The notes under the pieces were generated by a model. The model was not told the DNA's origin. It did not search any database and saw only the letters and a list, made by a program, of their open reading frames with translations. Source: Leptofilum sp041748655 (GTDB lineage: Bacteria > Chloroflexota > Anaerolineae > Promineifilales > Promineifilaceae). Taken from it: a stretch of 64,000 nt of DNA. The translations under genes were made by a program, and so were the position numbers. Positions 1 to 7,025 of the stretch are shown in pieces. Position 1 is the stretch's first letter. The number at the start of each line of letters is the position of its first letter. The DNA is taken from contig JBGTCV010000043.1 of the NCBI GenBank assembly GCA_041748655.1, positions 1-64,000 of the forward strand. Reading direction: 5' to 3'.

Positions 1-92
1 ATTACCGCTGCCTTATTTTTGCCTTTGCTGACAAGCGCCAGCAAATGGGTCCGTTCTTTGGGTGTGAGATTCACTTCATATTTCTTTGGCAT
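1..92 (-). CDS. Partial IS630-family transposase, N-terminus only
   Basis: Reading leftwards from an ATG at 92, thirty codons reach the window edge, beginning MPKKYEVNLTPKERTHLLAL and continuing VSKGKNKAAV. This is the typical opening of IS630-type transposases, a short beta segment followed by a helix-turn-helix that binds the element end. It starts only nine bases after the stop of the desaturase gene and in the same direction. No terminal inverted repeat could be identified in so short a stretch, so whether it is a complete insertion sequence or a remnant is not visible here. Confidence 0.6.
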   Translation of the reverse strand, partial: MPKKYEVNLTPKERTHLLALVSKGKNKAAV

Positions 93-101
93 TCTACCAG
101 C

Positions 102-1733
102 TTACTCGCACCCCGCATTTTTACAAAATCCCTGTACTAGCTCCGCCGCCACCTTGCCGGAGAGCGTGACCATCGGTACGCCACCGCCGGGGTGGGTGGT
201 GCCCCCGACAAAATAGAGCCCTCGAATATTTTTTGAGCGGTTATGCGGCCGTTTAAAAGCGGCCCAGGCTGAGTTTGGCGATGCGCCGTACAGCGCCCCG
301 CGCCACGCGCCGCTCCCTTCAGCCAGATCAATCGGCGTCATGATTTGTTCGGTGACGATGTGGTTGCGCACATCGAAGCCGAAGTTGGCCATTTTTTGCA
401 GCACCAAATCACGGTAGCTTTGCTGATTGGCCTGCCAGTCGTAGCCGTCGCCCAGCGGTGGAACGTTTGTCAACGCCGGAGCGTTTGTCAACGGCGGGGC
501 GTTGACCAGCACAAACCAGTTTTCGCCGCCTGCGGGGGCGTGGTCGGGGTCCGTTTTGCTGGTGATGGCGATGTAGATGGTGGGGTCAGCAGGTGGCTGT
601 CCATGCGTGAAGATGGCTTCAAATTCGGCGGGGTAGTCGGAGGAGAAGAGGATGTTGTGGTGCGCCAGTTCGGGGAACTGCTTGTTGAGGCCCAGCAGGA
701 GGATGAAACCAGAGCAGGAAGAGTCGAATGGTGAATGGTGAATGGTGAATGGTAAATTGTTAATTTGGTTTTGGGAGCTTGTTGTTCGCTTTGACGAAAT
801 CAATTTTGTTAACCAGTTACCCAATCCTCTGAGGCGGCAATTCAGGATTGCATGCGCCTTTGTGTTGAAAAAATTCCTCAGCAAATGTTGTCGTGTCGTG
901 GTGACGTCGAGGTTGCTGACAACGGCCGTTCCCCGCACAATCTCGCCATTTTCCAGAATGAGGTGGGAGAAACGGCCGTTTGCCACCCCAATCTCCCGCA
1001 CGCCGCAGCTGGTATGAATGGTTACGCCCAGTTCGCGGGCCAGTTTGGCCATCTCTTCGGCAATGGCATAGATGCCGCCCCGTGGGTACCAGACACCATC
1101 GGCCAGCTCCACATGGGCGATGACGTTAAGCGTGGCCGGGGCCAAATAGGGACTGCCGCCCACGTAGGTGGCAAAGCGGCCCAGCAGCTGGCGCATCTTG
1201 GGGGATTGCACCAAACGGCCGATTCCTTTGTCCATTGTGCGCAGGCCGTCGATCTTGAACCAGTCGGGCAGCGGGACGCGCAAAAAGCTGCGCCAGGTGG
1301 GGGGCTGATCATAAATAAACACCGGCCCGGTGATGCGGTGAATCTGCTCGGCGTAGCGCAGATACTTCTCATAGCCATCCACGTCTTGCGGGGCAATTTG
1401 GCGGATTTGTTCCGCCATCTGTTCGCGGTTTTGCGTGGCGTCCAGCTGGGTGCCGTCGGGGTAAAAGTAGCGGGTGAGCGGCTCGACCGGTTCCAGCGTC
1501 AGGTAATCTTCCAGTCGGCGCCCCGCCGCAGCAAACAGCTCCTCAAAGACATGCCGCATGGTGATAACCGAGGGGCCGGTGTCCCAACGGTACCCTTCGG
1601 CCACAATCTGGCCCATTTTACCGCCAACCTGGGGGTTCTTTTCGTAGATGGTGACGCGCTGCCCGGCGACGGCCAGCCGAATGGCTGTACTAAGTCCGCC
1701 GATGCCTGCGCCGATGATGAGAATCTCTTTCAT
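102..1733 (-). CDS. CrtI-family carotenoid desaturase, CrtD-like
   Basis: A 543-residue FAD-dependent amine-oxidoreductase-type desaturase. The dinucleotide-binding GAGIGGLSTAIRLA motif lies at residues 8-21 and the family C-terminal signature GLYFVGGTTHPGGGVP is near the end. The Gly-rich THPGGG form and the company of cruF and a glycosyltransferase favour a 3',4'-desaturase of a 1-hydroxy-carotenoid (CrtD role) over phytoene desaturation, which the second paralogue at 5429-6943 should perform; this is inference. The start overlaps the glycosyltransferase stop by four bases (ATGA), so translation is probably coupled. Around residues 290-345 the usual Arg-rich, SCSGF-preceding segment is replaced by unrelated sequence that includes a translated short tandem repeat (about 729-757), which may damage or merely decorate the enzyme. 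Confidence 0.8.
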   Translation of the reverse strand: MKEILIIGAGIGGLSTAIRLAVAGQRVTIYEKNPQVGGKMGQIVAEGYRWDTGPSVITMRHVFEELFAAAGRRLEDYLTLEPVEPLTRYFYPDGTQLDATQNREQMAEQIRQIAPQDVDGYEKYLRYAEQIHRITGPVFIYDQPPTWRSFLRVPLPDWFKIDGLRTMDKGIGRLVQSPKMRQLLGRFATYVGGSPYLAPATLNVIAHVELADGVWYPRGGIYAIAEEMAKLARELGVTIHTSCGVREIGVANGRFSHLILENGEIVRGTAVVSNLDVTTTRQHLLRNFFNTKAHAILNCRLRGLGNWLTKLISSKRTTSSQNQINNLPFTIHHSPFDSSCSGFILLLGLNKQFPELAHHNILFSSDYPAEFEAIFTHGQPPADPTIYIAITSKTDPDHAPAGGENWFVLVNAPPLTNAPALTNVPPLGDGYDWQANQQSYRDLVLQKMANFGFDVRNHIVTEQIMTPIDLAEGSGAWRGALYGASPNSAWAAFKRPHNRSKNIRGLYFVGGTTHPGGGVPMVTLSGKVAAELVQGFCKNAGCE

Positions 1734-2920
1734 GTTGATTCACCCTCACCCCAACCCTCTCCCTGCAAGGGAGAGGGAGTCTGCTCCTTCCCCCTCTCAG
1801 GGGGAAGGCTGGGATGGGGGTCTAAAATTCGCCCTTTCCATTCGGCTGTGCCACGCCATTGCCACCAGATGGATTGGGCGGCGATGCGGCTCATGAGCAG
1901 GACGGAGATGGGCATGAAAATGGCGTCGAGGGGGCGTTGATGGCTGAAAACGGCCGTTCCCGCCCGCAGCAGCACCCCTCCCAGCAGTAAAATCAAGGGC
2001 CAAAGGTCCAGCGTGACGCCGAACCAGAGCCAGGGAAACAGAAAAACCAGCCCGTGAAACAGTGTGGAGAGCAGCAAAAAGGGCACGCTGCCGCCGTGCC
2101 CGGCCAGAATATTTTTGGCGAAGCCCGCCTTTACTTCTGGCCAGTTTTGGTACATGCGGCAGCTTACCAGCCGGTTGCCGTCTGCCATGCGCAGGCGCAG
2201 ACGGTGCGCTTTGATCGCTTTAGCCAGGGCCACATCCTCGATGACGTTGCGGCGAACGGCCGTATGTCCCCCCACCGTTTCATAAGCTGTGCGCCGAAAG
2301 AGCAGGCACTGGCCGTTGGCGGCGGCAAAGGCGGGCCAGTGGGTGAAGTGAACGGGCAAAATGGGCAGGTAGCACAAAATGGCGAAGGGCATGAGCGGCA
2401 CCACCAGCCGTTCGGCCCAGCTTTCGGTTTGTTGGGTGGGCCAGACGGTGAGCAGGTCGGCCCGTTCGGTTTCGGCCAGGGAGAGGAGGGTGGCAACGGC
2501 CGTTTCCGCCCAGCGTACATCGGCATCGGCAAAGAGCAGCCATTCGCCAGTGGCGGCCTGGCTGAGCTGGTGGCAGGCCCAGTTTTTGCCCAGCCAGCCG
2601 GGTGGCAGCGGCGCACCAGGCAGCAGCCGGAACCGTTCATCCCCGGCAGCAGCCTGTGCGGCGATGGCTCCGGTGCCGTCGTCGGATTGGTCGTCTAGCA
2701 GCAGCAGCTCGAAGTTGGCATAGCTTTGTCGCAGCAGCGTCCGCACCGTCTGGCCAATAACGGCCGCTTCGTTGCGTGCCGGTATCAAAATAGAAAGTTT
2801 AGGCTGCTGGACGGGCTGTGTGGCCTTCAGGCGCGGGAAGAGGAGGAGGTTGGAAACGGCCGTAACCGCCAAAACCGCCAATGCCAATGAAATAAATCCC
2901 CCAAGTATCGTTGAAGTCAT
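1730..2920 (-). CDS. Family 2 glycosyltransferase, probable carotenoid glycosyltransferase
   Basis: A 396-residue membrane glycosyltransferase. An N-terminal membrane segment (about 8-28) is followed by a GT-A fold beginning LSILIPARNEAAVIG, with the nucleotide-binding LLLLDDQSDDGTG and the DADVRW acidic motif, then three or so C-terminal membrane segments. The layout is like CruG and CrtQ carotenoid glycosyltransferases. Placed between plsY and the CrtD-like gene, it most likely glycosylates the 1'- or 2'-hydroxyl introduced by CruF-type chemistry (inference). The last 30 residues, rich in Pro, Gly and Glu, are translated from an intergenic-type repeat at 1740-1823 and are unlikely to be part of the ancestral enzyme. 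It overlaps the following gene by four bases. Confidence 0.8.
   Translation of the reverse strand: MTSTILGGFISLALAVLAVTAVSNLLLFPRLKATQPVQQPKLSILIPARNEAAVIGQTVRTLLRQSYANFELLLLDDQSDDGTGAIAAQAAAGDERFRLLPGAPLPPGWLGKNWACHQLSQAATGEWLLFADADVRWAETAVATLLSLAETERADLLTVWPTQQTESWAERLVVPLMPFAILCYLPILPVHFTHWPAFAAANGQCLLFRRTAYETVGGHTAVRRNVIEDVALAKAIKAHRLRLRMADGNRLVSCRMYQNWPEVKAGFAKNILAGHGGSVPFLLLSTLFHGLVFLFPWLWFGVTLDLWPLILLLGGVLLRAGTAVFSHQRPLDAIFMPISVLLMSRIAAQSIWWQWRGTAEWKGRILDPHPSLPPERGKEQTPSPLQGEGWGEGEST
1740..1823. repeat. Palindromic CCCTCACCCC/GGGGAAGG repeat inside a gene end
   Basis: Two head-to-tail half elements of the form CTCTCCCTGCAAGGGAGAGG and CCCCCTCTCAGGGGGAAGG, each able to form a hairpin. 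Elements of this kind are usually intergenic in many bacteria. Here the element supplies the C-terminal codons and stop region of the glycosyltransferase. Confidence 0.6.
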
Positions 2921-2940
2921 GCTTGCATTTTTTATCAGCA

Positions 2941-2987
2941 GATTTCGCAGATTAAACGAATTAAAAATCTGTTTAATCTGCGAAATC
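2941..2987. repeat. Perfect inverted repeat between plsY and the glycosyltransferase
   Basis: GATTTCGCAGATTAAAC at 2941-2957 is exactly complementary to GTTTAATCTGCGAAATC at 2971-2987, giving a 17-base-pair stem with a 13-base loop. It belongs to the CGCAGATT repeat family also seen near 46650. No U-run follows it on the minus strand, so it is more likely a mobile repeat or attenuating hairpin than a classical terminator. Confidence 0.7.
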
Positions 2988-3007
2988 TTTGATTTTTATC
3001 CTGAAAT

Positions 3008-3607
3008 TTATTTGGATTGCTTGCGGCGCCGAGACGGCCGTTTGGCCAAATCCGCCCGATGATTCCAGGCCAGCAGCAGCACCTGCCCGGCCCACACGCC
3101 CAGCAAAACCGGGTCGTCGAACCAGAGCAGCAGCGCGACCAGCATTCCTGCCAATGCGGCCATCACCGCCCAGCCGGACGGAGTAATTAGCAGCGTGAAG
3201 ACAATCAGCAGCGAGAGCGAGATGAGCGGCATCGTCCAAATGGTGATGCCAATCCAGACGCCAAAAGCAGCAGCAATTGCCTTGCCACCCTGCCAGTTGA
3301 GGAAGGGGGAAAAGGTATGTCCCAGCGGGGGTGCCAGCGAAATCGGCACAATGGACCAGCCTTCAAGGCCAAAAATATGTAGGGCTAATCCTAACGGCAG
3401 CGCCCCTTTGGTGATGTCCAGCGCCAGGGCCAGGGCAAAGAGAAGCGGCCCACCCGCCCGCAGAACGTTAGTCGCCCCCGGATTTTTGTCGCCAAACTGG
3501 CGAATATCCTTGCCCAAAACAAGCTGCCCTACCCACACCGAAAACGGCAGCGCACCGAGCGCAAAGCCGAAGAGGGTGAAGAGGAGCGGAGGGAGGGTTT
3601 GGGTCAT
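3008..3607 (-). CDS. plsY: Acyl-phosphate:glycerol-3-phosphate acyltransferase PlsY
   Basis: A 199-residue polytopic membrane protein, the usual PlsY length, that transfers an acyl group from acyl phosphate to glycerol-3-phosphate in the first step of phospholipid synthesis. Visible family motifs are the near-N-terminal GALPFSVWVGQLVLGKDIRQ, then GDKNPGATNVLRAGG, GHTFSPFLNWQGGKAIAAAFG (in two halves) and a C-terminal PLVLLAWNHRADL-like end. The ATG at 3607 was preferred because the longer reading frame would translate the AGTGAAAAGT repeat upstream. It sits inside the carotenoid cluster, which is unusual; either it is a housekeeping gene caught in the operon or it supplies acyl chemistry for a carotenoid ester (speculation). 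Confidence 0.88.
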   Translation of the reverse strand: MTQTLPPLLFTLFGFALGALPFSVWVGQLVLGKDIRQFGDKNPGATNVLRAGGPLLFALALALDITKGALPLGLALHIFGLEGWSIVPISLAPPLGHTFSPFLNWQGGKAIAAAFGVWIGITIWTMPLISLSLLIVFTLLITPSGWAVMAALAGMLVALLLWFDDPVLLGVWAGQVLLLAWNHRADLAKRPSRRRKQSK

Positions 3608-3635
3608 GATGGGAGTTTGCCAGATTTCTAGTGAA

Positions 3636-3692
3636 AAGTAAAAAGTGAAAAGTGAAAAGTGGCCGCTACTTTTCACTTTTCACTTTTTACTT
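3636..3692. repeat. 25-bp perfect inverted repeat of AGTGAAAAGT units
   Basis: The arm 3636-3660, made of AAGTAAAAAGTGAAAAGTG plus further AAAAGT, is exactly complementary to 3668-3692, with the 7-base loop GGCCGCT. The right arm runs into the end of cruF and supplies its last two codons and stop. On the minus strand a very stable hairpin would form between cruF and plsY, where it could protect or attenuate the polycistronic message. Related AGTGAAAAGT strings occur at about 4487-4512 and 40165-40175. Confidence 0.75.
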
Positions 3693-4499
3693 CTTACTCA
3701 GTTCCGCTCGCCAGCCCAGCCAGACAAACAGCCCCATGACCACACCGCCGACGAGGGCGGGGCCAACGAGCTCCCAGAAGAAGAGCAGCCCGACCGTTTC
3801 CAGGAACCAGGTGATGGTATAGATGATAAGCAGGGGCTTGATGGGTAAATTTTTGGGGCGGGCGAGGGTGGTGAGGAGAACGGCCGTAACCCACCAACCC
3901 GCATAATTACTCCAGGGAATGCCAAAATAACCGACTGGATTGTCCCACACCCACAGCCCCCAGGCGACCATTTGCGGGTCCAGGAAGAGGTCCCAGGCGG
4001 TAAACGCCAGCCCGGCCAGCAGCAGGTACAGCCAGCGGTTGTGTGCCCAGCGCTGCGGCAGCTGCGCCTGAATCTGGTTGGCGATGGCCCAGGCGGGGGG
4101 CAGCATCATAAACCAGGCAAAGGGGATCAGGACGGGAACGTGGGCAATTTGGGGCTGCATCAGGTCGGTGTAGCGGTAGCTGCCGAAGGGGAAGCCGGTG
4201 GTGGAACCGAGCCATTCCACAAAGAGGGTGAGGGCGGCAATGAGAACGGCCGTAACCGTCATTTTTTGCCAGCCCCACTGGTCGCGCAGAATGAGGAAAA
4301 CGGCCGCAGCTTGCAGCAGCACCCCCAGCGTCAGCCCCAGTGGAATAATCGCTGGCCCCCAAATCCACTTCATGATGGGCAGGCCGATCATGGCCAATAT
4401 CCAGCTGATGATGAGGAGGGTGGTGAGAGATGGGTAGTCGGTAATCAGTGATCGGTAGTCAGTATTCAGTAGAGGCGATCTAGCTCTTTCACTTTTCAC
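3687..4499 (-). CDS. cruF: Carotenoid 1',2'-hydratase CruF (DUF422 family)
   Basis: Up to 270 residues with about seven membrane segments. Family features are the segment FVEWLGSTTGFPFGSYRYTD, the PVLIPFAWFMMLPPAWAIAN stretch, and AWDLFLDPQMVAWGLWVWD with GYFGIPWSNYAGWW. CruF adds water across the 1',2' double bond of the open end of gamma-carotene or lycopene. The GTG start at 4499 lies within a translated intergenic repeat (residues 1-25 read NTDYRSLITDY and similar), so true translation may begin further in, for example at the Met near residue 37. It follows the cyclase by three bases and precedes plsY, supporting a polycistronic unit. Confidence 0.82.
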   Translation of the reverse strand: MKSERARSPLLNTDYRSLITDYPSLTTLLIISWILAMIGLPIMKWIWGPAIIPLGLTLGVLLQAAAVFLILRDQWGWQKMTVTAVLIAALTLFVEWLGSTTGFPFGSYRYTDLMQPQIAHVPVLIPFAWFMMLPPAWAIANQIQAQLPQRWAHNRWLYLLLAGLAFTAWDLFLDPQMVAWGLWVWDNPVGYFGIPWSNYAGWWVTAVLLTTLARPKNLPIKPLLIIYTITWFLETVGLLFFWELVGPALVGGVVMGLFVWLGWRAELSKK

Positions 4500-4502
4500 T
4501 TT

Positions 4503-5324
4503 TTACTTCTCACTTGCTATAGGCAGTTTGCTGGCACGCCATTGGGCAACGGCCGTTTTCACCTGCTCCAGCCGCTCCTGGCTTTCGGCGGCTAAAAAGA
4601 GGGTCGTGCCAAAGACAACCAGGGTGTTGGTAACCAGAAAGAAGAGGAACTCTTCAAACGGCAGGATGCCGCCAAGGTACCAGTTGAGCGTCTGAGCCGG
4701 ATCAATGGTCCAGATGCCGTCGTAAATGGCCAGGGTGTCGGCGGCAGAGAGGAAGAGGGTAACGGGCACCAGCCCCAGCAGCACCAGACGGCAGTGCCGC
4801 CACAAAATATCGCCGCCAAAGCCAACTTGCAGCATGATGGGCAGCAGCGCCCAGGCCAGAATCAGCGCCAGGTAGGTGCCGGGTGCCCAGCCAGAGGCTA
4901 AAATCGCCACCATGCCCAGCCAGAGGATGCCTAGAATGATGAGGGCGGTGCGGCGGAAACGGCCGTTTTCCCACCCCGGCTTCATTACATCCGGCTGCCG
5001 CCGCAGCCAAAACAGCAGCCACAGCCCCGTTAATATGGGCTGCACCAGGAAAAACGTGTACTCCTCGATGGGCACATAACCGAACACGATGCCTGTCACT
5101 TTTGCCTCGTCGTACCACCAGACGGAAGTAGCCACCAGGTAGTTGTCCCAGGGCGTGGTGTAAACCAGGGCTAGCGCTAAATGCAGCGCCAAAATTGCCC
5201 AGGGCGAGTAGCTGCCAAAGCGCCGGGGCATCTGGCGACCCAAACGGGCATCGCGCCAGGTAAGCCCCAGCAGTGTTGCAATGGGAATGGCCAGAAAGAG
5301 GCCGAGAAAGCCGAAGTAGGTCAT
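4503..5324 (-). CDS. crtYcd: Fused heterodimer-type lycopene cyclase (CrtYcd)
   Basis: A 273-residue membrane protein containing two tandem copies of the lycopene cyclase domain. Each copy carries the expected acidic motif: FGYVPIEEYTFFLVQPILTG in the first half and LGGILPFEEFLFFLVTNTLV in the second. Such CrtYc-CrtYd fusions cyclise lycopene ends to beta rings without a Rossmann FAD domain, as in some actinobacteria, archaea and, as the N-domain, fungal CarRA. With CruF next door a monocyclic product (gamma-carotene) is expected, though mono- versus bicyclic outcome cannot be read from sequence. The ATG at 5324 gives a natural first membrane helix. The tail (ASKLPIASEK) runs into the AGTGAAAAGT repeat. 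Confidence 0.85.
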   Translation of the reverse strand: MTYFGFLGLFLAIPIATLLGLTWRDARLGRQMPRRFGSYSPWAILALHLALALVYTTPWDNYLVATSVWWYDEAKVTGIVFGYVPIEEYTFFLVQPILTGLWLLFWLRRQPDVMKPGWENGRFRRTALIILGILWLGMVAILASGWAPGTYLALILAWALLPIMLQVGFGGDILWRHCRLVLLGLVPVTLFLSAADTLAIYDGIWTIDPAQTLNWYLGGILPFEEFLFFLVTNTLVVFGTTLFLAAESQERLEQVKTAVAQWRASKLPIASEK

Positions 5325-5340
5325 ATTTTTTTAGTAAACA

Positions 5341-5440
5341 ATAATCAGTAGGTCAGTAATCAGTAGGTCAGTAATCAGTAGGTCAGTAATCAGTCTGCAC
5401 ACTGGCCTACTGAACACTGATTCACTGATTACTGCACACT
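5341..5440. repeat. CAGTAGGTCAGTAAT tandem repeat with inverted partner
   Basis: A 15-base unit CAGTAGGTCAGTAAT is repeated about three times from 5346, and an opposing CACTGATTCACTGATTACTG string follows at 5416-5435, so the spacer between crtI and the cyclase can fold on itself. The right end reaches into the crtI stop region. Same family as the spacers at 4441-4470, 37070-37172, 40175-40205 and 62405-62450. Confidence 0.65.
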
Positions 5441-6943
5441 GGCCACCGGTGCGCCCATGATTAAATCCTCGGCAATTTTGCTGGAGGAAAGCACGCCGGG
5501 CAAGCCTGCACCGGGATGGGTGCCCGCGCCCACGAAGTAAAGATTGTCGATATCTTCAGAGCGGTTGTGGGGGCGGAACCAGGCGGATTGGGTCAATATC
5601 GGTTCGACCGAGAAGGCAGAGCCGAGGTGGCTGTTGAGGGTACCCTTAAAATGCAAGGGATCGATGGTGTGCTCAGTGACGAGGTTGGCTTGCAAATCGG
5701 GCAGGTAGTTTTCTTCCAGGAACTGCATGATGGCGTCGCGGTAAGGTTTGGCGGCGGTGGTCCAGTCGATGCCAGAGCCAAGATGTGGCACGGGTGAGAG
5801 AACGTAGAATCCTTCGTGTCCTTCTGGCGCGATGCTGGGGTCGGTGAGGGTGGGCATGTGCAGGTAGAGGGAAAAATCTTCAGAGAGCTGTTTGTTGGTG
5901 AAGATATCTTTCAGCAGCCCTTTGTACCGTTCGCTGAGGATGATGTTGTGGTGGGCTAAACGGCCGTCGTTGTACCGCTTCTTGGTGCCAAAGTAGATGA
6001 CAAACAGAGACATGCTGTAGCGGGTCAGGTTATTGTAGCGGAAGTCGGAGTTGCGGAAGCTGCGATTTTTGCTGTTGATGAGCTGGGTGTAGGTGAAGGC
6101 CACATCGGCATTGGAGATGACGTGGTCGGCATGGTGCACGGTGCCGTCCTTGAGCCGGATGCCGGTAGCGCGGCGGCTGCGGCCGTTGCCGTTTACCAAT
6201 ATTTCGTCTACTTCAGCGTTGAGGTGGAAACGGCCGTCTAGCTCCTCAATTAGCCGTCCCAGCGCCCGCACCAAAGCGCCGGTGCCGCCCATCACGTAGT
6301 GCACGCCCCATTCCCGCTCCAGGTAATGAATCATGGCGTAGATGGAGGTGGTGTCGAACGGATTACCGCCAACCAGCAGCGGATGGAAGGAGAAGCAGCG
6401 CCGCAAAAATTCATTCTCGATGAACTGGGCGGCGTAGTTGTACACCGTTTTGTGCGACTGCAAGCGGAGCAGGTCTGGCACTACCCGAATCATGTCGCCG
6501 ACGGAGAGGAACGGTTTGTCGGCCAGCTCCTTGAACCCTTTCTCGAAGATTGCCTTGGTGGTGGCCATGAACCGCTTGTACCCTTCGCGGTCGGCGTGGC
6601 TCCACTGTTCAATCTGGTTGAGGATGAACGCTTCGTTGTCGTTGTAGTCCAGGAAACGGCCGTTGTGGTCAAAGATGCGGTAAAACGGATCGCAGGGAAC
6701 AAACTCTACGTAATCTTCCCGCTTGCGCCCCGCCAGATTAAAAATATCGTCAAACATAAACGGCGCGGTGATGACCGTGGGGCCAGCGTCAAACTTAAAG
6801 CCATCTTGCTCAAACACATAGGCTCGCCCGCCGGGCTGGTCTAATTTTTCAAAAATATCTACCTGATAGCCCTGCGCGGCCAGCCGGGCTGCTGCCCCCA
6901 GGCCACCAAAGCCACTGCCAATGATAATTACTTTTTCTTTCAT
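5429..6943 (-). CDS. crtI: Phytoene desaturase CrtI
   Basis: A 504-residue FAD-dependent bacterial-type phytoene desaturase, the normal length, converting phytoene to lycopene at the membrane. The N-terminal FAD motif VIIIGSGFGGLGAAARLAAQ is at residues 5-24, followed by PGGRAYVFEQDGFKFDAGPT. The C-terminus has the conserved NLYFVGAGTHPGAGLPGVLS. It is the better of the two paralogues in this cluster for a standard CrtI, since the full central domain is intact. It lies directly downstream of crtB and upstream of the cyclase, in pathway order. Confidence 0.9.
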   Translation of the reverse strand: MKEKVIIIGSGFGGLGAAARLAAQGYQVDIFEKLDQPGGRAYVFEQDGFKFDAGPTVITAPFMFDDIFNLAGRKREDYVEFVPCDPFYRIFDHNGRFLDYNDNEAFILNQIEQWSHADREGYKRFMATTKAIFEKGFKELADKPFLSVGDMIRVVPDLLRLQSHKTVYNYAAQFIENEFLRRCFSFHPLLVGGNPFDTTSIYAMIHYLEREWGVHYVMGGTGALVRALGRLIEELDGRFHLNAEVDEILVNGNGRSRRATGIRLKDGTVHHADHVISNADVAFTYTQLINSKNRSFRNSDFRYNNLTRYSMSLFVIYFGTKKRYNDGRLAHHNIILSERYKGLLKDIFTNKQLSEDFSLYLHMPTLTDPSIAPEGHEGFYVLSPVPHLGSGIDWTTAAKPYRDAIMQFLEENYLPDLQANLVTEHTIDPLHFKGTLNSHLGSAFSVEPILTQSAWFRPHNRSEDIDNLYFVGAGTHPGAGLPGVLSSSKIAEDLIMGAPVASVQ

Positions 6944-6959
6944 CTTTTCTCTTTTTCCT

Positions 6960-7021
6960 GGGGCTGAAGCCCCAGGCTAATGTTTGAATTCGCGTTTCAT
7001 GGGGTTGAAGCCCCAGGCTAA
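6960..7021. repeat. Two copies of GGGGCTGAAGCCCCAGGCTAA
   Basis: Copies at 6960-6980 and 7001-7021 differ by one base (C/T). Each has the self-complementary core GGGGCTGAAGCCCC, able to form a small hairpin. They fill the spacer between crtB and crtI; a third partial AGGCTAA follows at 7022-7029 across the crtB stop codon. Confidence 0.75.
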
Positions 7022-7025
7022 CAGG

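Noticed and set aside
852..1940. Long open frame opposite the CrtD-like gene and glycosyltransferase end
   Set aside because: It is a shadow of high-GC coding sequence on the minus strand, with no family likeness and no ribosome site.
5341..5440. CRISPR-like appearance of the CAGTAGGTCAGTAAT units
   Set aside because: Units are short and contiguous with no unique spacers, and there are no cas genes.
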